Positions 14,171 to 22,552 of a stretch of DNA of 64,000 bases are shown one piece after another (positions within the stretch are counted from its first letter, which is position 1; every line of letters starts with the position of its first letter). The notes under the pieces are model-generated. The model searched no databases and was not told the DNA's origin. It worked only from the letters and a program-made list of their open reading frames with translations. Both the position numbers and the translations under genes were made by a program. Source of the DNA: CATOSD01 sp965226695. Its GTDB lineage: Bacteria; Chloroflexota; Dehalococcoidia; Lucifugimonadales; CATOSD01. Where the stretch lies: the NCBI GenBank assembly GCA_965226695.1, contig OZ245405.1:3596001-3660000 (forward strand), written 5' to 3'.

Positions 14171-15853
14171 ATGGAAATCAGTTTCTTGGGCGGGCGCGTC
14201 ACGCGCCGGGCGTTCCTGCGAGGGAGCGCGATCGGTGGTGTCGGGCTCGCCACCGCAGCCGTGATCGGCTGTGGCGACGACGACGAAGCGGCTCCGCAGG
14301 CGACGGCGGCTCCGACGGCCGTGGCGACGGCGGCTCCGACGGCCGAGCCGGCCAAGGAGATCACCATCCGGTGGTCGGGCACCAACCCGATCCCGACGCT
14401 GAGCCCGAACTCGACAGCGGCGAGTGAGTCCGAGTTCCACTCCATCTACGACGGCCTCACCCGCCAGGTGCCGCAGCCCGGTGGCGGCGCCAACATCGAG
14501 CCCGGTCTGGCCGAGTCGTGGGAGAGCAGCGACAACGGCGCGACCTGGGTCTTCAAGCTCCGCGAGGCGGAGTGGTCGGACGGAACGCCGTTCACGGCCG
14601 CGGACGTGGCGTGGGTCCACGACTTCTACAAGGACCCGGAGAGCCAGTCGCGGCTGATCTCGCGTGTCGGCACGTACGTGTCGTCGAAGATCCTCGACGA
14701 CCGCACGATCGAGATCACCACCGACAGCGACCCGATCTTCCCGAAGCGCGAGGGGATCGTCTTCACGCTGCCGGAGCACATCTTCACGGACGCGTCGATC
14801 AACCCCGAGGCGTTCATGGGTGCGACCCCGGTGGGAACCGGCGCCTACGTGGCGCAGGATTTCCAGCAGGGCCAGAAGGTCACGCTCGTGAAGTCGCCGT
14901 CCGGCTATCGGGCCGGTGACATCAAGGGCGTCACCATGATCGACTTCAACTGGATCTCCGAGACGTCGACCCGCGTGGCGGCGCTCGAGTCCGGTGACAT
15001 CGACTTCGCCCTGCAGGTTCCGACCATCGACGCCGATCGTGTGCGCAGCTTCGCCAACACGACCGTGATCAACGCGCCGCCGACGACCAACCAGGCGTGG
15101 GACTTCGCGAACAAGCCGGACGACGACCCCGGCATCACGAACGACCCGCGCGTGCGTCAGGCGCTCAACTACGCGCTCGACCGCGAGGGCATCATCCTGG
15201 CGGCCTACGACGGCCAGACGCGGCCGGCGAAGGACCAGTTGATCACGCCGGATGTCTTCGGCCACCAGCCCGACTGGGACGTGATCCCCTTCGACCCGGA
15301 CAAGGCGAGACAGCTCATCATCGACGCGGGCCTCGGGAGCAGCGCATCGATGAACATCGACGCACAGATCCTGATCGCCCCGCACCTCAAGCCGATCCTC
15401 GAGTCCAGCATCGGGCTCTGGGGCGACATCGGCGTCGAGACCGACGTGCGGACGATCGAGGTCAACGTGTGGCGTGACCGTCTCTACGGCCGGGCCACCG
15501 AGGGCCGCCCGGGGGCCTTCCTCATGGGCTGGTCGTCGTTCCTCTACGAGGCGGCGCTGGCGCTGCAGTGGCACGTCAGCACGAACCCGTACGACCTCTG
15601 GGCGAACCCGAGGTTCGACGAGCTCTTCGAGGCGGTCAACAGGGAGGTCGACGGCGAGGCCCGCAACCAGCTCTACCGCGAGCTGATGCAGGAGGAGCGT
15701 ATCGAGAGCGGCGGCGCGTTCGAGGCCGGTCCGTCGGCGTACATCGCCGAGAACCCGGCCATCTACGCCTTCCGCAACGACCTCATCGACCCGTCGAGCT
15801 ACGTTCCGTGGACGACGCCGTCGGCGCGGTTCGAGAACATCGTCCCGGCCTAG
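14171..15853 (+). CDS. Tat-exported family-5 solute-binding lipoprotein
   Basis: This 560-residue peptide/nickel-type binding protein (SBP family 5) starts with a twin-arginine signal TRRAFLRGSAIGG and a lipobox ending in VIGCGDDD, then an Ala/Thr-rich tether. The body shows the usual pattern EFHSIYDGLTRQ, WVFKLREAEWSDGTPFTAADV, VRQALNYALDREGI. It would capture oligopeptides or other solutes at the cell surface for an ABC importer, but permease and ATPase genes are not adjacent. The AAGGAG site lies only 3-4 nt before the ATG, unusually close, and the 12-bp repeat array forms the preceding leader. A hairpin terminator follows the stop. Confidence 0.9.
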   Translation: MEISFLGGRVTRRAFLRGSAIGGVGLATAAVIGCGDDDEAAPQATAAPTAVATAAPTAEPAKEITIRWSGTNPIPTLSPNSTAASESEFHSIYDGLTRQVPQPGGGANIEPGLAESWESSDNGATWVFKLREAEWSDGTPFTAADVAWVHDFYKDPESQSRLISRVGTYVSSKILDDRTIEITTDSDPIFPKREGIVFTLPEHIFTDASINPEAFMGATPVGTGAYVAQDFQQGQKVTLVKSPSGYRAGDIKGVTMIDFNWISETSTRVAALESGDIDFALQVPTIDADRVRSFANTTVINAPPTTNQAWDFANKPDDDPGITNDPRVRQALNYALDREGIILAAYDGQTRPAKDQLITPDVFGHQPDWDVIPFDPDKARQLIIDAGLGSSASMNIDAQILIAPHLKPILESSIGLWGDIGVETDVRTIEVNVWRDRLYGRATEGRPGAFLMGWSSFLYEAALALQWHVSTNPYDLWANPRFDELFEAVNREVDGEARNQLYRELMQEERIESGGAFEAGPSAYIAENPAIYAFRNDLIDPSSYVPWTTPSARFENIVPA

Positions 15854-15877
15854 AGCCGAGCACGACGCTCGCTACGA

Positions 15878-15901
15878 GGGGGCCCGGTTCGCCGGGCCCC
15901 C
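15878..15901 (+). terminator. Hairpin terminator after the solute-binding lipoprotein
   Basis: A perfect 10-bp stem GGGGGCCCGG/CCGGGCCCCC with a TTCG tetraloop begins 25 nt after the stop codon. The downstream run is only modestly T-rich (TCTGCGTCT), as in many high-GC terminators. Confidence 0.7.
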
Positions 15902-15959
15902 TCTGCGTCTCCCCCGGTCCCGCCCGCCCGCGTCCCTCCCGCGGCGGCCTCCCACGGCG

Positions 15960-15965
15960 TAGCAT
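15960..15965 (+). promoter_or_regulatory. Candidate -10 element (TAGCAT), leaderless type
   Basis: TAGCAT followed by 6 nt and then the GTG at 15972, without a ribosome-binding site, matches the arrangement seen before 2050, 21804 and 43329. Confidence 0.4.
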
Positions 15966-15971
15966 CGGCGC

Positions 15972-17145
15972 GTGAGACTCCCGCTCCTGGCTCGCGTGCC
16001 GCGCGTCGCGCGGAGGATGGACGGCTGGGGCGTGGCGCGGCGCGCGCTCGCCGTCGGGGCTGTGGCCGCGTTCCTGTGGGGCTCGGCGCTCGCGTGGTCC
16101 GCTGCCGAGCCGTGGGTACGGGCGGGGGTCCTCTTCACCGACGGCGTCCTGCGCCTCCCGATACGCCCGCTGACGTGGGTGACGAGTGAGCCCGAGCGGC
16201 TCGAGATCACCTGGGGCGCCCCCGGCACACCGTCCGCCGGCGGCGGCGTGCTGACGCTGCCTGCGGGGTCAGGCCCGCACCCGGCCGTGGTGCTCGCGCT
16301 CGGTGCGGAGGCGGCCCGGCCGGACGACCCCCGGGTCATGCGCCTGACCGACGCGCTGGCGCGGCTCGGTGTCGGCACCCTCCATCCCGTCTCGGAGCCG
16401 CTCCAGCGCGGACTGGTCGAGCCCGCGGAGATCGAGCGGCTGGTCGGCGCGTGGCGGGCCCTGGTCGAGGAGCCGAACGTAGAGGCGGGGCGCGTCGGGT
16501 TCGTCGGGCTCTCCGTCGGCGGTTCGCTCTCGCTGATCACCGCGGCGGACGAGCGCATCGCGGGCGATGTCTGGTTCGTGCTGGCCGTCGGCCCCTACGC
16601 CGATGCTGGCCTGCTCGCCGCGGAGACCGCGTCCGGTCTCTTCGCAGCGGAGGATGGGCGGTACGCGTGGGAGCCTCGCGCCATCACCCGGCGCGTGGTC
16701 CTGCGCTCCCTCACGAGCGTCGTGGGCGGGGAGGAGCGGGCGGCAGCGCTGCTCGCGCCGTCCGGCTACGACGAGGCCCTGGGCGGGGAGGAGCGGGCGG
16801 CAGCGCTGCTCGCGCCGTCCGGCTACGACGAGGCCCTGGAGCGGATGGGGGGCCGAGGCCGCCCTCGAGGCCTGGATCGAGGCGCTCTCCCCCCTGATGC
16901 ACCTCGACGGGCTCGCGGCCCCCCTCTACCTGCTCCACGACCGTGAGGATCGCTTCGTGCCGTGGCCGCACTCCGAGCTGATCGCCGCCGCGCATCGACC
17001 GGAGGTCTACCACCGGACCGACCTCTTCGAGCACGTCGAGCCGAAGCTGGACTCGGTGGGTCCGCTCTACACGGACGGCTGGCGGCTCGCGCGTCTCTTC
17101 GCGCGCATTCTGGGCGAGGCGGACGATCCGGTGCGCCGTGAGTGA
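15972..17145 (+). pseudogene. Alpha/beta hydrolase, frameshifted and carrying a tandem duplication
   Basis: Reading from the GTG at 15972, an N-terminal hydrophobic segment (about residues 25-45) is followed by a serine-hydrolase core with GFVGLSVGGS (nucleophile elbow GxSxG). The frame is lost at a run of six G (16847-16852). One base out of step, the family C-terminus continues as LYLLHDREDRFVPWPHS, with the acid-loop pattern, and runs to the TGA at 17143. Removing one G restores about 390 residues. Just before the shift a 19-residue block is duplicated exactly. It may be a decayed gene, a slippage-controlled gene or a sequencing artefact. A 7-bp hairpin follows. Confidence 0.75.
16724..16837 (+). 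repeat. Perfect 57-bp tandem duplication inside the hydrolase
   Basis: Two adjacent identical 57-bp copies (16724-16780 and 16781-16837) each encode GGEERAAALLAPSGYDEAL. Since 57 is a multiple of three the duplication itself keeps the frame. The absence of any difference between copies points to a very recent event or an assembly artefact. Confidence 0.93.
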
Positions 17146-17147
17146 GG

Positions 17148-17170
17148 GCGGACCCTGACCGACGGTCCGC
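17148..17170 (+). terminator. Hairpin after the frameshifted hydrolase
   Basis: Stem GCGGACC/GGTCCGC with a 9-nt loop directly after the TGA at 17143. There is no T-run, so efficiency is uncertain; the next gene is convergent. Confidence 0.45.
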
Positions 17171-17251
17171 AGAGGGCCGGAGGGGCGACGATAGAGAGGC
17201 CATCCCCGGGGCGAGTCGTGCGGGAGACGACGCGAAGCGGGCCGCTGATCC

Positions 17252-18292
17252 CTACGCGGAGATGAACTCCTCGAGAGCCTTCCCGGCCTCGGCCGGCGTC
17301 CCCTTCGGCATGTAGACGATCTGGAGGTCGGCGCCGTTCTCCGCGCGTTCGCGCAGGCGATCCTGCACCTCGGGCATCGTCCCAATGACCTGGATCTCGC
17401 GGACCATGCGGTCGCTGATCCCGGCGATCGCGGCGTCGCGGTCCCTCTCGTTCTCCCACGCCGCCTGCACCGCCCGCACCTCGTCCGCCCAGCCGGTGCG
17501 CGTCATCATCTCGTGGTAGAAGTTGCCCATCCGGTTGATGTAGTTCTCCAGCGGCCGCTTCGCCTCCCAGAGCGTTTGCTCGTCGTTCTGGCCGTCGAAG
17601 ACGTAGATCGGCGTGTGCGGCGCGATCGTCACCTCCATCGGATCGCGCCCGACGGACTCGGCGCCCTCGCGCAGGTAGCCGCGGAGCTGGCCCATCTGAG
17701 ACGTTGGCCAGTGCACCGGCATGATCCCGTCGGCGATCTCGCCGCACTGCCGGAGCGACTTCGGCGTGAGCGCGCCGATCCAGACCGGCACGTCCTCGCG
17801 CGGGCGGTCGTAGAGGATCCGGAAGCCGCGGTCGAGGTGGAAGATCTCGCCCTTGTAGTGCAGCCGCTCCCCGCGGATCAGCATCTTGAAGATTTCGGTG
17901 TATTCGCGGACGCGGCGGAGCGGCTTCTCGAACTTGACGCCGTGCATATCCTCCGCCACGAGCGAGCTCGCGGCACCGATGCCCAGCATCATCCGGCCGC
18001 CCGAGATCAGCTCGAGAGTCGAGTACTCCTCCGCGAGGGCCGCCGCGGAGCGCGAGAAGACGTTGACGATCGACGTGCCGATGTGGATCGTCGAGGTGTT
18101 CAGCGCGATCACCGCGAGCCACGGCAGCGCCGAGAGCTGCCACGACTCCGGCACCACCACCATCTCGTAGCCGAGCTCTTCGGCGATCCGAATTTTCTCG
18201 AGCGAGGAGTGCCAGTCCTCCTGGAAGTCCTGCGGCCCGCCGACGCGACGGCCCGGCGTCGACGTCATCCCCGTGAGCACTCCCAGCCGCAT
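17252..18292 (-). CDS. LLM class F420/FMN-dependent oxidoreductase
   Basis: This 346-residue luciferase-like monooxygenase-fold protein opens with MRLGVLTGM and shows EELGYEMVVVPESW, TSTIHIGTSIVNVFSRS, RMMLGIGAAS and VPVWIGALTPKSLRQCGEIADG, the usual F420-dependent N5,N10-methylene-H4MPT reductase-like pattern. Cofactor (F420 or FMN) and substrate cannot be told from sequence alone. A GGGGGAG site precedes the ATG, and TAGTCT on the minus strand about 45 nt upstream is a plausible -10. It stands alone between convergent and same-strand neighbours. Confidence 0.9.
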   Translation of the reverse strand: MRLGVLTGMTSTPGRRVGGPQDFQEDWHSSLEKIRIAEELGYEMVVVPESWQLSALPWLAVIALNTSTIHIGTSIVNVFSRSAAALAEEYSTLELISGGRMMLGIGAASSLVAEDMHGVKFEKPLRRVREYTEIFKMLIRGERLHYKGEIFHLDRGFRILYDRPREDVPVWIGALTPKSLRQCGEIADGIMPVHWPTSQMGQLRGYLREGAESVGRDPMEVTIAPHTPIYVFDGQNDEQTLWEAKRPLENYINRMGNFYHEMMTRTGWADEVRAVQAAWENERDRDAAIAGISDRMVREIQVIGTMPEVQDRLRERAENGADLQIVYMPKGTPAEAGKALEEFISA

Positions 18293-18336
18293 CTCTGCTC
18301 CCCCCAGCGCGCGGCCCCTGGTCGCCGCGCGCTCGC

Positions 18337-18342
18337 AGACTA
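18337..18342 (-). promoter_or_regulatory. Candidate -10 element (TAGTCT) for the LLM gene
   Basis: On the minus strand TAGTCT lies 45 nt upstream of the LLM ATG, leaving a leader of about 38 nt that includes the GGGGGAG site. Confidence 0.3.
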
Positions 18343-18424
18343 GCGCAGCCGGACGGCAGTCGCAGGTCGCCGCGCAGGACGGGTGTCTCCCGGAGCGGGG
18401 TTGTGCGCGGCGACCGGGCGCCGG

Positions 18425-18910
18425 CTACGGAGCGGCGGTGAGGCGCGTCTGCACCTTCTTGAGCGAGCCGAAGAGCGACCTGGTGCCCACGATCTCCACA
18501 TCCGCGACGTCGGCGTTCGTCGTGAGGTGGCGCTGGACGCGGCGCCCGATCGGCTGTGCGGCGACGACCGCGAGCATCGCCGCCGTGACGGCGTTTGGGA
18601 AGCGCTTCCAGGTCGGCCCGCTCGCGACGACGGTGGCGGCCGCCAGCGCGGCCGCGAAACCCGCCACCGCGATGTTCGTACCGCAGTGGGGCGAGACGGC
18701 GAGGTTCGACTCGCCGGCCTGGAGCCGCCTCAGCGCCTCGTGGGCGGCCCGGTCGACCTCGTCCTCGCCTACGGAGCCGATGAGGAAGAAGCCGTCGGGG
18801 CTGGCCCGGCCCGCCACGCGCATCGGCCCGTGCTTCGCGAGCAGCACGGCGACCGTCGCGTGCTCGAGCGCATGGTTCTTCCGGACCGCAGCGACCCAGA
18901 CGTCGAGCAT
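18425..18910 (-). CDS. DUF6391-like protein with hydrophobic segments
   Basis: This 161-residue protein opens with WVAAVRKNHALEHATVAVLLAKHGP, the His-Glu-His pattern I associate with DUF6391 proteins of Chloroflexota and cyanobacteria. SPHCGTNIAVAGFAAALAAATVV provides a central hydrophobic stretch (about 86-110), and another follows at about 117-130, implying membrane association. GRASPDGFFLIG and the Cys-containing PHCGTN are further recognisable blocks. Function is unknown. The ATG at 18910 is preferred because this is where the conserved pattern begins. It is the last gene of the minus-strand operon that starts near 21588. Confidence 0.65.
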   Translation of the reverse strand: MLDVWVAAVRKNHALEHATVAVLLAKHGPMRVAGRASPDGFFLIGSVGEDEVDRAAHEALRRLQAGESNLAVSPHCGTNIAVAGFAAALAAATVVASGPTWKRFPNAVTAAMLAVVAAQPIGRRVQRHLTTNADVADVEIVGTRSLFGSLKKVQTRLTAAP

Positions 18911-19019
18911 TGGCCACCGCTCTCCCGCGCGGCGGGGAGTCGCCGCGAACCCCACGAGTATCCACCGGAGCAAGGCGGCTGGCCAGCCGCCCGGCACCCC
19001 GGGGGGTGGTGCTCCCGCG

Positions 19020-20390
19020 CTAGTAGATGCGGCTCGTCCCGGGCGCCCCGATCTCGAAGTCGGCATCGACCTCGAGTTGCACGATGATGTCGGGGAGCGC
19101 GGCGTTGGCCGCGCGCAGGCGGATGGGGCCGGTCGCGTGCCGATCGGGAAGGAGCGTCGGATTCGCGGTGATCCGAAGCCGCGCGGCGCGGTCACATGCC
19201 CGGCCGCTGCAGTCGACGTCGGCGCCGAGCGCGACGCCGGCGGGGGGATCGACGACGATCCAGTCGGCGCCGGCGATCGCCTGCCAGGAGAGGATGCCGG
19301 AGCCCGGGTTGGTGACGATCACGATGGCGTGCGCGTCATCCTCCGTGCCGTCGAGCCGGACGGAGACCGATCGCACGTCGGCGGCGATCCGCGGGGCGCC
19401 CAGCGCGCTGGCGGCGAAGCCGGGCTCCGGCCCCGGCGACGGGTCGGCGTGCGCGGGCTGAGGCGTCGGCATGTCCATGGCAGTGAACGGGAACGTGAAG
19501 GCGTCCGGCGAGAGGGGCTCGAAGAACTGTGGGCGCGTCAGGTCGGGGAGCGTCGCCTCGACCGCATCCCAGAGCGGGGCGCCAGCGATCGTCGGCGGGT
19601 TCGCGAGGCAGCCCCAGACGAGCTCCTGGTAGGGGTAGAGGGTGCGTGACTGGGCCCCGTCGCAGCGGTAGGCGGGGCGCGGCCAGCTCCCGAAGCCGGG
19701 GTCGGAGGGGTGATTGGATCCGGTTGAGCCGGGTCCCGTGAAGCCGTTGTAGCCCCAGACGGCGTAATACCAGTTCTCGACCAGCGTCGGATCGGAGCCC
19801 GTGTCGGTGCCGACCACGGGGCGGCGCTCCGGGGCCTCGTTCCACTTCGCCCCGAGGATCGCGGCGCCGGTGGCTATGTTGTACGCGTAGTGGGTCGCCA
19901 CGCGCGCCTGGCGGTCGGTGGGCGCGCTGACGCCCAGCGGCACCGTCATCCCCGTCGTCACCTGCATGATCCCGTGCCCGCAGTCGAAGGAGACGAGGGC
20001 CGGGCCCGCGGAGTTGAATGCCACCCCGGAGATGGCCATCGTCATGCGCGACTCGACCCAGGCGATCGCCTTGAGCAGGGTCGGGGGGAGAGCCGCCACC
20101 CCCCGCGTGCGCACCCCCCGCGCGCCGGTCTCGATGGCCGGCAGCCGGAAGTAGACGCTGTCGGGGAAGAGGGCGTTGACGGAGGCTGCCTCCAGAGCCC
20201 TCAGGTAGGCACCGCGCCCGGCATCCGCCTCGTAGGCATGCGGCGCGCGGATGAAGGCGCAGGCGTCGGCGCGCGGCACGGGGTTGGCGGGGAGCCCCGG
20301 CGCGGCGAGCGCGAGCAGCACGAGCCCCGCGGCGACGAGCGCGGAGGCGGCCGCGAGGCGGCCGCCGCGCCGCCCGAGGCGGTCAATCAC
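19020..20390 (-). CDS. Secreted lytic transglycosylase (SLT-like) protein
   Basis: This 456-residue protein has an N-terminal signal/anchor (about residues 10-35) and a lysozyme-like SLT domain: LLKAIAWVESRM with the catalytic-type Glu113, CGHGIMQVTTGM, HYAYNIATGAAIL, and NWYYAVWGYNGF. These are the standard blocks of peptidoglycan-cleaving transglycosylases. Residues about 330-456 form a beta-rich domain (ADVRSVSVRLDGTEDDAHAI) resembling a BACON or immunoglobulin-like module. It acts outside the membrane on the wall or on glycan substrates. The GTG start overlaps the upstream beta-propeller gene by 8 nt. Confidence 0.8.
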   Translation of the reverse strand: MIDRLGRRGGRLAAASALVAAGLVLLALAAPGLPANPVPRADACAFIRAPHAYEADAGRGAYLRALEAASVNALFPDSVYFRLPAIETGARGVRTRGVAALPPTLLKAIAWVESRMTMAISGVAFNSAGPALVSFDCGHGIMQVTTGMTVPLGVSAPTDRQARVATHYAYNIATGAAILGAKWNEAPERRPVVGTDTGSDPTLVENWYYAVWGYNGFTGPGSTGSNHPSDPGFGSWPRPAYRCDGAQSRTLYPYQELVWGCLANPPTIAGAPLWDAVEATLPDLTRPQFFEPLSPDAFTFPFTAMDMPTPQPAHADPSPGPEPGFAASALGAPRIAADVRSVSVRLDGTEDDAHAIVIVTNPGSGILSWQAIAGADWIVVDPPAGVALGADVDCSGRACDRAARLRITANPTLLPDRHATGPIRLRAANAALPDIIVQLEVDADFEIGAPGTSRIY

Positions 20391-21570
20391 CGGTCCACCA
20401 GCCGAGGAAGAGGAGCTGCGCGCGCGCGGGGATCGCGCGGCGGGTGCCGGAGAGTTCGATCAGGGTGAGCTCCTCCATCCCCGGGTCGGCGGAGTTGCGG
20501 CCGTCGAAGCTGCGCGCGGCCAGCGTGAGGCCGTCCGGGCTCCAGCCGAGCGGCACGTCGAATCCGGTCCCGGGCGGGGCGAGCTCCGTCCCGTCGCCGG
20601 CCCCGCCCAGAGGGAGCGTGACGGCCGCCGCCGCCGGCTCCGGCGCCGCCTCCCGGCCCACGGTGATCGCGCCGCCGCCGGGTCTCCAGACCGGCCCGTA
20701 TTGCTCGGCGGCCTCGGCGGCCCCGGCGGCCTCGGCGCCGGAGACCGGCTGCCCGGATCGCGCGACCGGCCCGAGCGTCGCGACGTGCAGCCGGTGCACC
20801 ACGCGTTCGGCGAGCGACACCGGTGCGAGGTAGGAGAGCGCGGTGCCGTCCGGGGAGAGCCGCCAGTCGCGGGCGATGTGCGGGGATGCGCGGAATAGGG
20901 AACGAGGCTCGCCCCCCTGAAGCGACACGGCGTGGAGGTCGGTCCCGGCACTGGAGATGTCGGAGAAAAGCAGGTCGCCGCCCGGCGTGATCGCGATCGG
21001 GAAGACGCCGAACGGTGTGCTGGCGGTGTGCAGTACGCGGCGGGCGCGGCTCGCGAGATCGACGCGCACGAGGCTCTGTTCCCCGCCGCTACTGGACCGG
21101 TAGACGACGGCCGTGCCGTCGCGGGCGAGCGCCGGCGCCGCGAGCAGATCGGCGTCCCGCGCGAGGCGCGTGCGCTCGCCGCTCGACACGTCGAGCAGCC
21201 AGAGCTCGGCCGGGCTGTCGCGCCCCGGCCGGGCGCCGATCGGGAGGACGGTGTAGACGGCGAGCGCGCCCGCCATCTCGGGTCCCGGGTGGATCCCCCA
21301 GCCGGGAGCATGCTCGACCCGGGCGACTGGCGTGCGGTCGGAGGGGTCGTCGGCCGGCGCGAGGAAGATCTCGTCTGAGTTGGGGCCGAACTCGGCGAGC
21401 ACGAGGAGATGCTCGCCCGTCCCCACGGGGCCCGTCCCCGCCGGCTCCTCCGCCGGGTCATCGCCGTCGCGGCCGGCCAGGTAGAGGACGAGCGCCGCGA
21501 GGGCGACGAGCGAGAGCACGGCGAGGGGGGTGAGGCGGCGCAGCGGGGAGCGGCGTGGTGTGGCCATCAT
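20383..21570 (-). CDS. Membrane-anchored TolB-like beta-propeller protein
   Basis: About 395 residues: a short basic head, one transmembrane segment (LAVLSLVALAALVLYLAG), then repeated beta-blades with TolB/PD40-like elements such as HPGPEMAGALAVYTV, APALARDGTAVVYRSS, AITPGGDLLFSDIS, RDWRLSPDGTALSYLAP and LGWSPDGLTLAARSF. It is probably an extracytoplasmic propeller binding a partner or substrate. The ATG at 21570 (MMATPRRSP) is chosen; a GTG at 21588 would add six residues. It leads an operon with the overlapping transglycosylase gene and then the DUF6391-like gene. Confidence 0.72.
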   Translation of the reverse strand: MMATPRRSPLRRLTPLAVLSLVALAALVLYLAGRDGDDPAEEPAGTGPVGTGEHLLVLAEFGPNSDEIFLAPADDPSDRTPVARVEHAPGWGIHPGPEMAGALAVYTVLPIGARPGRDSPAELWLLDVSSGERTRLARDADLLAAPALARDGTAVVYRSSSGGEQSLVRVDLASRARRVLHTASTPFGVFPIAITPGGDLLFSDISSAGTDLHAVSLQGGEPRSLFRASPHIARDWRLSPDGTALSYLAPVSLAERVVHRLHVATLGPVARSGQPVSGAEAAGAAEAAEQYGPVWRPGGGAITVGREAAPEPAAAAVTLPLGGAGDGTELAPPGTGFDVPLGWSPDGLTLAARSFDGRNSADPGMEELTLIELSGTRRAIPARAQLLFLGWWTGD

Positions 21571-21765
21571 GGCGGCGCCGAGGGGCACGCGCCCCGGCAG
21601 GCCTCACGCGCCGGATCCGAGGACCGGCGCACCCCCGGCGAGCAGCTCTCCCGTCCCCTGCCCGGACACCGCCACCCCCCGCGTGCGGACGGACTCCCTG
21701 TGGGCTCGCGGTGGGCTGGTCGCAACGTCGCCGCAGCCAGCGGATTCACGATAGGGGCGGCTGTG

Positions 21766-21789
21766 AAACAGTGTCAACGGAAACTGTTT
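21766..21789. promoter_or_regulatory. Inverted repeat AAACAGT-N10-ACTGTTT between divergent genes
   Basis: Seven-base arms spaced by 10 bp. The minus strand contains TTGACA (21772-21777) followed after 18 nt by TATCGT, a good promoter for the propeller operon. The plus strand carries TACGCT (21792-21797) 6 nt before the ATG at 21804. The dyad overlaps the minus -35, so a dimer bound here could control both directions. Confidence 0.5.
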
Positions 21790-21803
21790 GCTACGCTGAT
21801 CGT

Positions 21804-22547
21804 ATGCTACTGCGCTACGTGCCGGTGCTGCGTGAGGCGCCGATTGCGTTCGTCATTCTCATCTGCGCCTTCGGCTTCTCGCTGCTCGTCGGGCTCGCCC
21901 TCCACGAGTTCATGCACGCCTACACGGCGGACCGGCTGGGGGACGGCACGCCGAGGCGGTTCGGCCGCCTGACGCTCGACCCGCGCGCGCACCTCGATCC
22001 GATCGGATCGGCGCTGATCTTCTTCGTCGGCTTCGGGTGGGCGAAGCCGGTCCCCGTGAACCCGATGAACACGCGGAACCCGAAGAGGGCCATGGCGACG
22101 ATCGCGGCTGCGGGCCCGCTCACCAACCTCGCGGTCGCCGGCGTCGCCGGCATCCCGATCCGGCTGGGGCTGGTGCCGCCGCTCCACCCCTTCGTCGGGA
22201 CCGGCCTCGCCGAACCCCTCGCCCGCTTCGCTGCCCAGAGCCCCGAGAACATGCTGGGTCTCTTCCTGGGCACGGTGGTCCTGCTCAACGTGCTGCTGGC
22301 CATGTTCAACCTGCTGCCGCTGGCGCCGCTCGACGGATTCCGGGTCGCCGTGGGACTCCTCCCTCGGCAGGTGGCGCGGCCGCTCGCCGACGCGGAGCGC
22401 TGGGGGCCGGGCATCCTGATGCTCCTGATCGTCGTCCCCTTCTTCACGGGCGGAGCCGTCAACCCGCTGTTCTCGGTGCTGGGGCCACCGATCGATCTCC
22501 TGCTCGATCTCTTCGCACCCGGCATCAGCAGACTCACGTTCGGGTAG
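21804..22547 (+). CDS. Site-2 protease family zinc metalloprotease
   Basis: This 247-residue integral membrane protease has the HExxH motif as ALHEFMHAY in the first helices and the second metal site as NLLPLAPLDGFRV (family N-x-x-P-x-x-x-x-D-G). Four to five further hydrophobic segments are present. This short type without PDZ domains (YwhC/Rip-like) cleaves membrane-embedded substrates such as anti-sigma factors. The ATG at 21804 stands 6 nt after a -10-like TACGCT, implying a leaderless transcript. An HD protein follows after 5 nt. Confidence 0.9.
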   Translation: MLLRYVPVLREAPIAFVILICAFGFSLLVGLALHEFMHAYTADRLGDGTPRRFGRLTLDPRAHLDPIGSALIFFVGFGWAKPVPVNPMNTRNPKRAMATIAAAGPLTNLAVAGVAGIPIRLGLVPPLHPFVGTGLAEPLARFAAQSPENMLGLFLGTVVLLNVLLAMFNLLPLAPLDGFRVAVGLLPRQVARPLADAERWGPGILMLLIVVPFFTGGAVNPLFSVLGPPIDLLLDLFAPGISRLTFG

Positions 22548-22552
22548 TCGGA

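Noticed and set aside
12614..15574. A 986-codon minus-strand frame running from the deacetylase through the 12-bp array and across the lipoprotein gene
   Set aside because: Only the part below 13642 matches a protein family. The rest is antisense to the lipoprotein gene and reads Cys-Leu repeats across the array, an effect of GC bias and the stop-free 12-bp period.
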